Origin: Paradevosia shaoguanensis
GTDB taxonomy: Bacteria > Pseudomonadota > Alphaproteobacteria > Rhizobiales > Devosiaceae
DNA length: 64,000 nucleotides
NCBI RefSeq assembly: GCF_016801025.1
Contig: NZ_CP068983.1
Span: 806,001-870,000, forward strand
Direction of reading: 5' to 3'
Positions within the stretch are counted from its first letter, which is position 1. Each line of letters starts with the position of its first letter. The position numbers were made by a program, and so were the translations under genes. The notes below the pieces were generated by a model that was not told the DNA's origin, made no database searches, and saw only the letters and a list, made by a program, of their open reading frames with translations. Positions 25,277 to 34,453 of this stretch are shown here, piece by piece.

Positions 25277-26494
25277 ATGAGCGCGGCCTGGCCGATCTGG
25301 AACAATGACAATCCCCTGCCCGGCCGCCCGCCGCGCGCCTGGGTGCCGGTCGTCATCCAGAACCCAGGCCACCCGGTGCCGACCGTGGCGGCCCCCGGCG
25401 TCTCGCTCCTCGATCTACCTGCTCCGCGCAAGTCGGCGCGCTGGGCTTTCGGCCCGCTTGCCTCGCTCCTCTTCCACGCCGCTGCGCTGGCCGCCGGCAT
25501 CTTCATGTTCCTGCCCACCGACGACAGCCTTGATGTCGAAGGCTCGGCAGTCGAAGTCGAAATCATCGCCATGCAGACCGTCGCCGCCAACGAGGTGAGC
25601 GAGGTGCAGAGCGATGCCACGCAATCCATGGTCTCCGCCGGCGGCGAGGTCATAGAGGCCGCCGAACCGGAAACTCTGGATCCCGTCGAGCCCGAGCAGG
25701 CGACCCAGCCCGAGACCGCGGAGCCAGTCGAGACCGAGGCTGTCGAGACCGTTGAACCGACGCCCCTTGAGGAAGTGAAAGTCGCCGAGGTGACCGAGCC
25801 TGCTCCGCCCGTTCAGCAAGCCGAGACAGTCGAACCAGTCGAAATCGCCCCCGTCGAAACGGCCCCGCTCCTCGCCTCGACCGCGATCACGCCCGAGCCG
25901 CTGGAAGCCGTGCAGCCTGAGGCGGCGGAGGCAATCGAGCCTCCCGATACGCTTGAGATCACCCCGCCCAAAAGCGAGGTCGTCGAGGCCGTCGATCCCG
26001 ACGCGCCACCGGTGCCCAAGACCCGCACCGTCGCACAGCGGCAGGAGCCCACCTATCCCAAGGAGCCGGCAAAGCCCAAGGCGGAAACGCCCAAGAAGCA
26101 GGAACCGCAGAAGCCCAGGCCCAACCAGGGCGGCAATGGCGGCAATTCCAATGCGGATGCGCAGGCACGCGCTTCGGTCGCCAGCCAGCAGGGCACCGGC
26201 CCCCAGGGTAATGGCGCCGCGCTCACTAAATATCAGGGTCAGGTACTATCCAAGATCCGCCGGGCCCTGCGTAACTATCGCGGCCCACGCGGCAATGGTG
26301 AACTCGTCGTGCAATTCGTCGCCTCGGCCAATGGCACTGCTTCTGGCATAAGTGTCATCAGTTCCTCGGGCAATGCCGGCTTCGACGCAGCCGCCGTCGA
26401 CATCATCCGCCGGGCCGCCCCCTTTCCGCCGATTCCTGCGGATGCAGGCACCAATAGCTGGACCTTCAAGATGCCGTTCGGGTCTGGGCGCTAG
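25277..26494 (+). CDS. tonB: TonB energy-transducing protein
   Basis: 405 residues. One N-terminal membrane helix (FGPLASLLFHAAALAAGIFM), a long Glu/Pro/Val-rich spacer (about residues 100-250) and a Lys/Pro/Gln stretch, then the TonB C-terminal domain (LSKIRRALRNYRGPRGNGEL; SSGNAGFDAAAVDIIRRAAP). It links the inner-membrane proton motor to HmuR. ExbB and ExbD are not in the window. The TAG stop at 26492-26494 uses the first base of a MITE-like insertion; without the insertion the stop would also be TAG. Confidence 0.92.
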   Translation: MSAAWPIWNNDNPLPGRPPRAWVPVVIQNPGHPVPTVAAPGVSLLDLPAPRKSARWAFGPLASLLFHAAALAAGIFMFLPTDDSLDVEGSAVEVEIIAMQTVAANEVSEVQSDATQSMVSAGGEVIEAAEPETLDPVEPEQATQPETAEPVETEAVETVEPTPLEEVKVAEVTEPAPPVQQAETVEPVEIAPVETAPLLASTAITPEPLEAVQPEAAEAIEPPDTLEITPPKSEVVEAVDPDAPPVPKTRTVAQRQEPTYPKEPAKPKAETPKKQEPQKPRPNQGGNGGNSNADAQARASVASQQGTGPQGNGAALTKYQGQVLSKIRRALRNYRGPRGNGELVVQFVASANGTASGISVISSSGNAGFDAAAVDIIRRAAPFPPIPADAGTNSWTFKMPFGSGR

Positions 26495-26735
26495 GGTCCG
26501 TACTCAATAAGTCCCGGCGCCCCAGAGCGCTATCTCCCCATCCGACAGATTCCAACGGAAGCACCGTCCGTCTGCCGCGCCACACCCACTGAACTTCCCC
26601 GGCCGCAGAGCCGGGGCCCACGGATATCTCCACTCGAGTGGAGGGTGGCAATGGGCCCCGGAACAAGTCCGGGGAAGTCCGGTGGGTGGGGCGGCCATCG
26701 CAACCTCATCTACCGGTACAATTGAGTACGGACCC
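26494..26735. mobile_element. MITE-like element, full copy (242 bp)
   Basis: Perfect terminal inverted repeats GGGTCCGTACTCAAT (26494-26508) and its complement (26721-26735), no coding capacity, flanked by TA on each side (C-TA-element-TA-G). Removing the element and one TA rebuilds GCGCTAGAGCG, an empty CTAG site in which tonB still ends at TAG. A second copy lies at 59316-59521. TA duplication fits IS630/mariner-type or IS5-type transposases; none is in the window. It carries the palindromic repeat core at 26585-26686. Confidence 0.85.
26585..26686. repeat. Palindromic repeat core inside the MITE-like element
   Basis: Arms CCCAC...ACTTCCCCGG and CCGGGGAAGT...GTGGG surround a 16-bp perfect palindrome CTCCACTCGAGTGGAG. 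The potential IS110 target AGAGCCGGGGCCCA is at 26607-26620. The same core exists without the MITE ends at 13271-13390, so it is an independent unit that the MITE carries. Confidence 0.85.
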
Positions 26736-26788
26736 TAGAGCGTTGGATCATGACCCGGGACTGCCTCCGCCAACGGATCTCCCCCGCC

Positions 26789-27844
26789 TCACGCAATCCG
26801 GTTGAACCACAACAATGACAGCCCCGCCGCCAGCAGCGCGACCAGCGCGCCGATCCCCGCGAAGATGAACGCGATCTCGGTCAGCTTCTTCTCCATCACC
26901 AGGCGAGAGGAGAGCGTCTCATAGACCTTGGCAAGGTCGTCGGATGATTGCGCGGCGAAGTACTCGCCGTCCGTCGTCCGCGCGATTTCCTGCAGCGCCG
27001 TCTCATCCAGTTGCGCCCGCATCGAGCGGCCGCCGAAATCGACGACATCGCCGTTGGTCGAGCCGAAGCCGACCGTATAGACGCGCACGCCATAATCCGC
27101 GGCTACCTTGCCGGCCTGAATGGGGTCCGGTCCCGTCGTCGTAGCCCCATCGGTGAGGAGGATGACGAAGGCGTTCTCGTACGAGCCCGGCTCAACCGGC
27201 ACGTGGTCAGGCGGCTCGGCGGCGTTGGGTTCCGCGAAAGGCAGGCCCAGCGCGTCCCCACCGGGGCCGAAGCCCGAGGTGCCAAATCCGCCGACCTCGA
27301 AGCGCTGGTCGGGAAAAATCGTCGCCAGCGATACCAGCACGCCCGACCCAACCGCGGTTCCGCGCCAGAGCTGGAACTGGTCGATGGCGCTATACAGCGC
27401 CTCGCGATCCACCGTCGGGGCCTGCACCAGCAGGGCAGCGGCGGCAAAGGCGACGATGCCGACCTGCACGTCGGCCGGCTGCTGCGCGATGAACTTCTTG
27501 GCGGCTTCCTGCGAGGCGGCGAGCCGGTTCGGCTGCACGTCACGCGCCCGCATCGAGCCCGAGACATCCATGGCAAGGATCACCGTCGAGCGTGTCGAGG
27601 CCAGCGTCACCACTGCCGCCGGTCGCGCGACCGCGAGGATCAGGATGGTGAGGGCGAGGAGGAACAAGGCCGGCGGCACATGCCGGCGCCAGCTCGAACG
27701 GCCGGCCATGGCCTGCTTGACGATGCCAAGATTGGCGTAGCGCACCGCCGTTTTCTTGCGTCGGCGCAGCAGGGCCACGTAAAGCGCCACGAGCAGCGGC
27801 ACGAGCAGCAGCAGCCAGAGCATGGGCATCCACAGGAAGGTCAT
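26789..27844 (-). CDS. BatA-like VWA-domain membrane protein
   Basis: 351 residues. N-terminal membrane segments (LWLLLLVPLLVALYVALL and ALFLLALTILILAVA), then a von Willebrand A domain with a complete MIDAS start (Asp93-Val-Ser-Gly-Ser) and later ILLTDGATTTGPD. A C-terminal helix (IAFIFAGIGALVALLAAGLSLLWF) anchors the end. It works with MoxR ATPases and DUF58 proteins, probably in envelope stress or protein assembly. Its ATG overlaps the DUF58 stop (ATGA). BatB/BatD-type partners are absent here. Confidence 0.88.
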   Translation of the reverse strand: MTFLWMPMLWLLLLVPLLVALYVALLRRRKKTAVRYANLGIVKQAMAGRSSWRRHVPPALFLLALTILILAVARPAAVVTLASTRSTVILAMDVSGSMRARDVQPNRLAASQEAAKKFIAQQPADVQVGIVAFAAAALLVQAPTVDREALYSAIDQFQLWRGTAVGSGVLVSLATIFPDQRFEVGGFGTSGFGPGGDALGLPFAEPNAAEPPDHVPVEPGSYENAFVILLTDGATTTGPDPIQAGKVAADYGVRVYTVGFGSTNGDVVDFGGRSMRAQLDETALQEIARTTDGEYFAAQSSDDLAKVYETLSSRLVMEKKLTEIAFIFAGIGALVALLAAGLSLLWFNRIA

Positions 27845-28764
27845 GACATGCCTCCTCCCGCCAGGGCGGTTCCGCGCGACTGAGCCTTGCGCATGCCGGC
27901 AAAGCGCAGCACCGCATCGAGCAGGTCGTCGTCGGTCGACAGCTCGAGCACATCCATGCCGGCGGCGCCGAAGGCTTCCATCGTCGCCTCCTCGGCACGC
28001 TGCGCCTCGGCGACGAAGCGCCGGCGAAAGCCCTTGTCGTTGGTGTCGACCGTCAGTTGCTCGCCGGTCTCGGCATCCTGGAACACCAATACGCCAAGAT
28101 CAGGGAGCGCCATGTCGAGCGGATCGATGAGACGCACCGCGATCGCCTCGTGCCGGCGGTTGAGGTCGAACAATGCCCGCTCCCAACCCGGCCGCGAAAT
28201 GAAGTCGGAAACGACGAAGACAATGCTTCGCCGCTTGATGGTCGAGAACGCCCGTCGCAGGAATGCGGCAAGGTCCGTCTGCGGCGCGCGCAACAGGCGT
28301 GGCTGGGACTGGACCTTGTCGAGAATATGCAGCACCTGCGGTCGCCCGCCGCGCGGGGGGATGACGAAATCGCTGACGCCGTTGAAGCCAATGGCGCCGA
28401 CGCGGTTGCCCTGCCGGGTAAGAAGTCGTGCCAGCACCGCAGTGAACTCGGCGAGCACCTGCCGCTTGTTGACCTCGCGCGAACCGAAATCGACCGAAGG
28501 GCTGAGGTCGAGCAGGAACCAGGCCGTGACCTCGCGGTCCTCGTTATAGACCCGCACGTGCGGCGTCTGCGTGCGCGCTGTGACGTTCCAATCGATCAGG
28601 CGCACGTCGTCATAGGGCTGGTATTCGCGCAAGTCGGCAAAATCGATACCGAAGCCCCGGAACAGCGAGCGATAATCCCCCTGCAGCAACCCGTCGAGCC
28701 GGCGGATCACCGTCCATTCTAGGCGCCTGAGGACGGCCTCAGCCGGATGCGGCGACGCGGACAT
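27841..28764 (-). CDS. DUF58 domain protein
   Basis: 307 residues. The DUF58 hallmark, GIDFADLREYQPYDDVRLID then WNVTART, is near residues 45-70, followed by a VWA-like half (AWFLLDLSPSVDFG). It normally acts as a partner of MoxR. I start at ATG 28764, which overlaps the 3' end of moxR by 26 bases; the frame is open further upstream inside moxR. Middle gene of the moxR-DUF58-VWA unit. Confidence 0.88.
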   Translation of the reverse strand: MSASPHPAEAVLRRLEWTVIRRLDGLLQGDYRSLFRGFGIDFADLREYQPYDDVRLIDWNVTARTQTPHVRVYNEDREVTAWFLLDLSPSVDFGSREVNKRQVLAEFTAVLARLLTRQGNRVGAIGFNGVSDFVIPPRGGRPQVLHILDKVQSQPRLLRAPQTDLAAFLRRAFSTIKRRSIVFVVSDFISRPGWERALFDLNRRHEAIAVRLIDPLDMALPDLGVLVFQDAETGEQLTVDTNDKGFRRRFVAEAQRAEEATMEAFGAAGMDVLELSTDDDLLDAVLRFAGMRKAQSRGTALAGGGMS

Positions 28765-29758
28765 GGGCTTCCAGCGGCTTTTCTGGCGCAGGCACGGCCT
28801 GCAGTATCTGCGAGACGATGGTATCGGCCGAAATGCCCTCCGAGAGCGCTTCGTAGGAGAGCACGATGCGGTGGCGCAGCACGTCGCCAACAACGTCCAC
28901 CACGTCTTCGGGCAGCACATATTCGCGGCCGCGCAGGAAGGCGAGCGCCCTGCCCGCCTCGATCATGTTGATGCTCGCGCGTGGGCTCGCCCCGAAGGTG
29001 ATGAAGCGCGGCATGTCGCCCAGCCCCACCGAAGCCGGGTCGCGCGTGGCCTTGGCGACCTTGACCGCGAACTGGATCAGCGAGGGGTCGACATAGAGAG
29101 CCCGGCTCTTGGCCTGCAATTGCACGAGCTGGTCGATCGTGGCAACGCGCGCCACGGCCTGCGCCACCCCCGTCACGCGCGAAACAATGACGAATTCCTC
29201 CTCTTCGCTGGGGTAGCCGACCAGCACCTTCATCATGAAGCGGTCGACCTGCGCCTCGGGCAGCGCATAGGTCCCGTCGGTCTCGATCGGGTTCTGCGTG
29301 GCCATGACCACGAAGGGCTCGGGCACCTTGTGGGTTTCTCCCGCAATCGTCACCTGACGCTCCTGCATCACCTCGAGCAGCGCGCTCTGCACCTTGGCAG
29401 GCGCGCGGTTGATTTCGTCGGCGAGCAGGAGGTTGCAGAAGACAGGTCCGAGCGAGGTCGAGAAATCGCCGGTCTTCTGATTGTAGATGCGCGTTCCGAC
29501 CAGGTCCGACGGCACGAGGTCGGGCGTGAACTGGATGCGTTTGAACGAGCCGTGGATCACATCGGCCAGCGTCGAGACCGTCAGCGTCTTGGCGAGGCCG
29601 GGCACGCCCTCCACCAGCAGGTGCCCGCGCGCCAGCAGCGCCACCAGCACGCGTTCGAGGAAGTGGTCCTGGCCGACCACGACCTTTTTGACCTCATAAA
29701 GAACCTCCTCCATCAGGGAGGCGGCGGCGGGGGCGGAATTCTTCGCTTTCTCGTCCAT
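28739..29758 (-). CDS. MoxR-family AAA+ ATPase
   Basis: 339 residues. Walker A GVPGLAKT at 51-58, Walker B LLADEINRAPAKVQSALLEV, sensor region VMATQNPIETDGTYALPEAQ and arginine-finger region DRFMMKV. MoxR ATPases act as chaperones on VWA-containing partners, matching the next two genes. ATG 29758 has GGAGAA in front of it. Upstream, the trypsin-like protease gene ends 27 bases before it, so it may be part of the same unit. Confidence 0.93.
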   Translation of the reverse strand: MDEKAKNSAPAAASLMEEVLYEVKKVVVGQDHFLERVLVALLARGHLLVEGVPGLAKTLTVSTLADVIHGSFKRIQFTPDLVPSDLVGTRIYNQKTGDFSTSLGPVFCNLLLADEINRAPAKVQSALLEVMQERQVTIAGETHKVPEPFVVMATQNPIETDGTYALPEAQVDRFMMKVLVGYPSEEEEFVIVSRVTGVAQAVARVATIDQLVQLQAKSRALYVDPSLIQFAVKVAKATRDPASVGLGDMPRFITFGASPRASINMIEAGRALAFLRGREYVLPEDVVDVVGDVLRHRIVLSYEALSEGISADTIVSQILQAVPAPEKPLEAHVRVAASG

Positions 29759-29785
29759 TTCTCCATCCGGTCTTGCTGGCAATCT

Positions 29786-30859
29786 CTAGAGCGGGGATTC
29801 CCCCACCGCGCCCGCGGCGCTTTCGATGGGCACGGCGAAGCCGATACCGGCAAAGGTGCGCAGTCCCGATGGGTTGAGGATCGCGGTCACGATCCCGACC
29901 ACATCGCCGTTGGCATCGATCAGCGGTCCGCCTGAATTGCCCGGATTGGCTGCCGCGTCGAACTGGATGAGGTTGGTGAGGCGCGACTTGTCGCCCTGCT
30001 CGAACGAGCGCCGCAGCCCCGAAACCACGCCTGACGAGGCCGAGGGACCGATGCCGAAGGGGAAGCCGATCGCCTCCACCTCGTCGCCCGGATGCAGGTT
30101 AGCGGTCGAGCCGAGCGTGGCCGGTTGCAGGTCGTCGGGAATGACGTCGGGCAGGATGATGGCGAGATCGTTCTCAGGCCGCGCACCTACGATACGGGCT
30201 TCGGACTCGCTGCCGTCGAAGAACGTCACCCGCAGCTTCTTAGCCGCGCCGGCAACGTGGAGATTGGTGAGGATCGTGCCCTGGTCATCGATGATGACGC
30301 CGGTACCGACGGCCGTGAACTTCTCGTGGAAGTCCTCCTCGACACCCTTGCCGTCCGGGTTCTGCGCTGCCGGGTTGTCGGGCTCGTTCGGCGCCGCCTG
30401 CGGACCGGGCAGCGGCGTCACGGGCGGCTTGGGCGGCGCGGCGGCCTCGTCCTTCTTTTCCGGCTCGTCCGGATCATAGCCATTCACCCGCACCACGGAG
30501 CGAATGACCTTGCCGTAGACGAGTGAGGCCGTCGAAGGCGGGCGTGGCCGCTCGTCGACGATCTGGTTGACGCTGGCCTTGAATTGTCCGGGCGTGATGT
30601 TCTGGGGTGGTGGCTTGAGGGCATCGTAGGTGCCGACCGCAGCGAGCGTCACCAGCGCGCTGATCGCGACCAGTACCGGGCCCTGATGCCGCGCATAAAG
30701 CCTCTGCCAGCCGGAGGCGGCGCGCTGGCGCAAGGTCGGCGCTTCGTCCTCGGCCGGGCCGTCGACGAAAACCGGGGTTACGCCGTCCTTCTCTACCCAC
30801 GGCGAAGCACCCGCCGCGCGCGGCTTTCCCGATCTGCTGTAAACCGGCCGCCTATTCAC
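29786..30859 (-). CDS. Membrane-anchored trypsin-like serine protease (HtrA-like, no PDZ)
   Basis: 357 residues. One membrane helix near 61-78 (PVLVAISALVTLAAVG), a Pro/Glu-rich linker, then a trypsin-like domain with His201 (TNLHVAG), Asp231 (ENDLAII) and Ser309 (NPGNSGGPL). The protein ends soon after the protease domain, so the PDZ domains of DegP/DegS are missing. The protease should face the periplasm. The start is GTG 30859, with GGGGAGC upstream. It may handle misfolded proteins together with the MoxR set downstream. Confidence 0.85.
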   Translation of the reverse strand: MNRRPVYSRSGKPRAAGASPWVEKDGVTPVFVDGPAEDEAPTLRQRAASGWQRLYARHQGPVLVAISALVTLAAVGTYDALKPPPQNITPGQFKASVNQIVDERPRPPSTASLVYGKVIRSVVRVNGYDPDEPEKKDEAAAPPKPPVTPLPGPQAAPNEPDNPAAQNPDGKGVEEDFHEKFTAVGTGVIIDDQGTILTNLHVAGAAKKLRVTFFDGSESEARIVGARPENDLAIILPDVIPDDLQPATLGSTANLHPGDEVEAIGFPFGIGPSASSGVVSGLRRSFEQGDKSRLTNLIQFDAAANPGNSGGPLIDANGDVVGIVTAILNPSGLRTFAGIGFAVPIESAAGAVGESPL

Positions 30860-31084
30860 TTCAAACGCTCCCCGCGCCTGACATCGGCAAACCAAGCCCC
30901 TCGCTTGAGGCTAGTCGAGCCCAGGCAAGGGAGCCAAGCGAAAACCCGGAGAAAGGTTCCCGCCTCTCTCAAAAGTGAGTGAGCCGCGATTGCGGCAAGG
31001 CGCCCCTGGAGCGGCCGCATTTAGCGCTTGGAGCGGATGGCCGCCCCCGATATGGTCGGCCCGGAATTCTGGAGGGAACTCGAA

Positions 31085-32014
31085 ATGACTAAGTTTGTAA
31101 CGTCGCTGGCCCTTTCGGCGGCGTTTGCACTCACTGCCGCTGGCACCGCTCAGGCCGCCGGCGAAAAGATCTCGGTACTCACGCCGTACCTGTCGGCAAT
31201 CGCGACCGCCGAAATGATCGACTCGTTCAAGGCGCAGGCCGAGAAGTTCCAGTGGACGGTCGATGTCGTGGACACGGCCGGCGACATGGGCGCCTTTGCC
31301 AGCCGCCTCGAAGACGCCACCACCAAGGCCCCCAATGCCATCGTGCTCGTCTCGGTCGATCCGGCCCAGATCCAGGATCAGGTCGACAAGGCCAAGGCCG
31401 CCGGCATCCCCGTGGTGACCATCGACGGCGCCAAGAACGCCTCGACCGTGCTCAACGTCACCTCGGACAATTTCGTTCTCGGCCAGACCATGACGAAGTT
31501 CCTGTTCGATGCCATCGGCAACAAGGGCAACATCGTCCGCTTCTTCTATTCGGCCCATCCGGGCGTGCATGCGCGCGAGCTGGCGCTCGATGAAGCCCTC
31601 AAGGCCAATCCCGACGTCAAGCAGGTCGCCGACCACTATGTTCAGGTCCCCGGCCAGATCGATGACAGCCGCGCCGCCATGGATGCGATCCTTCTCGCCA
31701 ATCCGGCCGATGGCGCGATCAATGCCGTCTGGGCAGGCTGGGACGAGCCGGGCATCGGCGCCAACCTCGCCATCGAGGCTGCGGGCCGCAAGGGCATCGT
31801 GGTTGCCGGCATCGACGGGAATCCCGAAGCTATCGAGCTCATCAAGAAGTGCTCGGCCTATATCGGCACCGTGCGCCAGGGCTTCACGCAGATGGCCGAT
31901 ATCGCCGCTGAGCAGCTCAACACCATCCTTGCCGGCGGAAAGCCGGAAAAGGACGAGCTCTATGCCCCTGTCGAGCTGATCACGCGCGACAGCCTCGGCG
32001 TCAAGTGCGAGTGA
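31085..32014 (+). CDS. Sugar ABC transporter substrate-binding protein (RbsB-like)
   Basis: 309 residues. Signal peptide (VTSLALSAAFALTAAGTAQA), then a type I periplasmic-binding fold (AIVLVSVDPAQIQDQVDKAK; GIPVVTIDGAKNAS; GIVVAGIDGNPEAIELIKKC). It binds a sugar or sugar-like solute in the periplasm. ATG 31085 has GGAGGG upstream. First gene of a four-gene unit ending in a sugar kinase. The 225-base region before it (30860-31084) shows no other gene or clear operator. Confidence 0.92.
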   Translation: MTKFVTSLALSAAFALTAAGTAQAAGEKISVLTPYLSAIATAEMIDSFKAQAEKFQWTVDVVDTAGDMGAFASRLEDATTKAPNAIVLVSVDPAQIQDQVDKAKAAGIPVVTIDGAKNASTVLNVTSDNFVLGQTMTKFLFDAIGNKGNIVRFFYSAHPGVHARELALDEALKANPDVKQVADHYVQVPGQIDDSRAAMDAILLANPADGAINAVWAGWDEPGIGANLAIEAAGRKGIVVAGIDGNPEAIELIKKCSAYIGTVRQGFTQMADIAAEQLNTILAGGKPEKDELYAPVELITRDSLGVKCE

Positions 32015-32024
32015 CGGCAGACCA

Positions 32025-33521
32025 TTGCTTGCCCTATCCGGCATGACCAAGCGCTTCGGCGCCACCAACGCCCTCGAAGATGTGAGCCTCTCACTCTCCG
32101 GGGGCGAAGTTTTGGGTCTGGTCGGCCATAACGGCGCCGGCAAATCGACGCTCATCAAGATCGTCGCCGGCGCGCAGCCGGCCGATGGCGGCACCATCGC
32201 CGTCGACGGCCAGGGCATGCATTTCGCCTCGCCCCACGATGCCTATGCGGCCGGCATTCGCGTCATCCACCAGGATGCGCCGCTCGTGCCGAGCTTCGAC
32301 ACCATCGACAATTGCTTCCTCGGCCGCCCCTATCCCAGGCGGTTCGGCACCATCGACCGCAAGGCGATGCGCGAAGCCATCGCGCGCCATGCCCGCGAGA
32401 TCGCGCCTGACCTGCCGCTCGACCTGCCCGTGGCCTTCCTGCCGCCCGCCGAAAAACAGTTCGTGCGTCTCCTGCGCGCGGTGTCTGACGAAGGCCGCTT
32501 CCTCATTCTCGATGAGCCCACCGCTGCACTCCCGGCCGAAGATGCGCACCGCTTCTTCGCCGTGCTCGAGCGTATGCGCGCCCGCGGCACTGCCATCATC
32601 CTCGTCAGCCACCGGCTCGACGAGATCGCCGAATTCTGCGACCGCGCCATCGTCCTCAGGGACGGGCGTGTCGCTACCGAATTGCCTAAGGCCGAGCTCA
32701 CCGTTGCGCGCCTCGTCACCGCCATGGGCGGCAGCCATCCGACGGCCGATGATCGCCCTGCCATTGCCGCGGACGCCCAGGTTATCCTCGACATATCCGG
32801 TCTCACGACGAGCGAACTCAAGACGCCCGGGAGCCTCAAGGTCCGCGCAGGCGAAGTCGTCGCGCTCTACGGCCTTTCCGGCTCCGGCCGATCGAGCCTG
32901 CTCCACGCCCTCTGGGGTGCCGAACCAAGCCGGACGGGCTCCGTGACCATTGAGGGCCAGGCCTACCGCCCGCGCTCACCGCGCGACGCCGTGCGCACCG
33001 GCATTTCCTACGTCCCCGCCGACCGCCATCGCACTGGCCTCTTCGGCAGCCTCGACCTCGTCTTCAACAAGACGCTGCCTCTGCTCTCGAGCTATCGCGT
33101 CACGCCGTCGCTGCCGATCCCCGACCGGAAGGCCGAGCGCTCAGCCTTCCTGGTCGCCGCCGAACGCGTCTCCATGGCCTTCCGTTCGCCCGGCCAGCTT
33201 GCCCGCACGCTTTCGGGCGGCAACCAGCAGAAGCTCATCTTCTCGCGCTGGGCCAACCGTCATTCGCGCGTCATGCTGCTCGATGAACCCACCGAGGGCG
33301 TCGACGTCATGGCCAAGCAGGCCATCAAGGAAATCATTCGCGCTATCGCAGCCGACGGCAACGCGGTGCTCGTTTCCACCTCCGATCGCGAGGAGGCGCT
33401 GGAGCTGGGCGACCGCGTGCTGGTCTTCCGCGACGGCGCCATCGTCCAATCCTTCGAGCGGGCGCAGGCCTCGCCCGAGGCTCTTTCTACCGCCGCGCAG
33501 GCCAAGGCTAAGGCATCGTGA
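32025..33521 (+). CDS. Sugar ABC transporter ATP-binding protein (RbsA/MglA type, two ABC domains)
   Basis: 498 residues with two tandem ABC cassettes. The first has Walker A GHNGAGKST and Walker B FLILDEPTAAL; its signature is weak (LPPAEKQFVRLLRA). The second has a non-standard Walker A (GLSGSGRSS, Arg for Lys) as usual in this family, signature LSGGNQQK and Walker B MLLDEPTEGVD. The start is TTG at 32025, giving MLALSGMTKRFGATNAL, the normal N-terminus; the ribosome site is weak, and ATG 32043 is the alternative. It drives uptake with the permease that follows. Confidence 0.9.
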   Translation: MLALSGMTKRFGATNALEDVSLSLSGGEVLGLVGHNGAGKSTLIKIVAGAQPADGGTIAVDGQGMHFASPHDAYAAGIRVIHQDAPLVPSFDTIDNCFLGRPYPRRFGTIDRKAMREAIARHAREIAPDLPLDLPVAFLPPAEKQFVRLLRAVSDEGRFLILDEPTAALPAEDAHRFFAVLERMRARGTAIILVSHRLDEIAEFCDRAIVLRDGRVATELPKAELTVARLVTAMGGSHPTADDRPAIAADAQVILDISGLTTSELKTPGSLKVRAGEVVALYGLSGSGRSSLLHALWGAEPSRTGSVTIEGQAYRPRSPRDAVRTGISYVPADRHRTGLFGSLDLVFNKTLPLLSSYRVTPSLPIPDRKAERSAFLVAAERVSMAFRSPGQLARTLSGGNQQKLIFSRWANRHSRVMLLDEPTEGVDVMAKQAIKEIIRAIAADGNAVLVSTSDREEALELGDRVLVFRDGAIVQSFERAQASPEALSTAAQAKAKAS

Positions 33522-34453
33522 CTGCATTCAATCTCAGCCGCTTCGGCACCCTGATCGCCTTCGTCCTGCTCTGCGTGGCCTTTTCCATCGCCGCACCGCA
33601 GGCCTTTGCCAGCCAGGGCAACGTCTACAATCTCATCCAGCAGATGGCGACGCTGGCCATCGTCGCAACCGCCGCAACGCTGGTCATGACCATTGGCGAG
33701 TTCGATCTCTCTGTCGGCTTTTCCGCCTCGCTTGCCGCCGTTATCTGCTTTGCGCTTTTCGGCCAGGGCTATGACGTCTGGCTCGCCGTTCCCGCCGCAC
33801 TCCTTGCCGGCATCGTCGCGGGCGCGGCCAATGGCATCCTCGTCGCCCGGTTCGGCATCCCGTCTTTTGTCGCCACATTGGCGCTCGGCACCATCCTTTC
33901 TGGCCTCGCCTTTGGAGCCTCGGGCGGCGCGAGCATGTTCAAGAACGTACCGGATGGCTTCAAGACGCTGGCGCGCGGCGACCTCTTCGGCATTCCGGTC
34001 CTGGCCTTCTGGATTGTCGCTGTCCTCGGCATTGCCAGCTTCGTCCTGACCCAGACCGAATTCGGCCGGCGCCTGCGCGCCATCGGCGGCAACCCGCAGG
34101 CCGCCCGCCTTGCAGGCCTGCCGGTGCTACGCGACGTCATCGTCACCTTCGCCATTGCCGGCGGCCTTTCGGCTCTCGCCGGCCTGCTGCTCGCCTCGCG
34201 CCTCGGCAGCGTGCAGCACACAATGGGCGAGCCGCTGCTGCTGCCCGCCTATGCTGCGGTCTTCATCGGCACCACCGCCTCGCCGACCGGCTCGCCCACC
34301 GTTATCGGCACCCTGCTCGGCGTCGCCATCACTGGCGTCCTCGCCAACGGCATGACCATTTTGGGCGTCGACCCTTTCATCCAAAAGATCATGACCGGCG
34401 TCATCATCATCGTTGCGGTGCTGCTGCGCCGCATGGGCCGGACCGCGCAATGA
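33518..34453 (+). CDS. Sugar ABC transporter permease (RbsC-like)
   Basis: 311 residues with about nine membrane helices. The pattern TIGEFDLSVGFSASLAAVIC and GNPQAARLAGLPV is standard for the RbsC/XylH family. The start is GTG overlapping the upstream stop (GTGA), so translation is coupled to the ATPase. It forms the inner-membrane channel. Confidence 0.92.
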   Translation: MTAFNLSRFGTLIAFVLLCVAFSIAAPQAFASQGNVYNLIQQMATLAIVATAATLVMTIGEFDLSVGFSASLAAVICFALFGQGYDVWLAVPAALLAGIVAGAANGILVARFGIPSFVATLALGTILSGLAFGASGGASMFKNVPDGFKTLARGDLFGIPVLAFWIVAVLGIASFVLTQTEFGRRLRAIGGNPQAARLAGLPVLRDVIVTFAIAGGLSALAGLLLASRLGSVQHTMGEPLLLPAYAAVFIGTTASPTGSPTVIGTLLGVAITGVLANGMTILGVDPFIQKIMTGVIIIVAVLLRRMGRTAQ

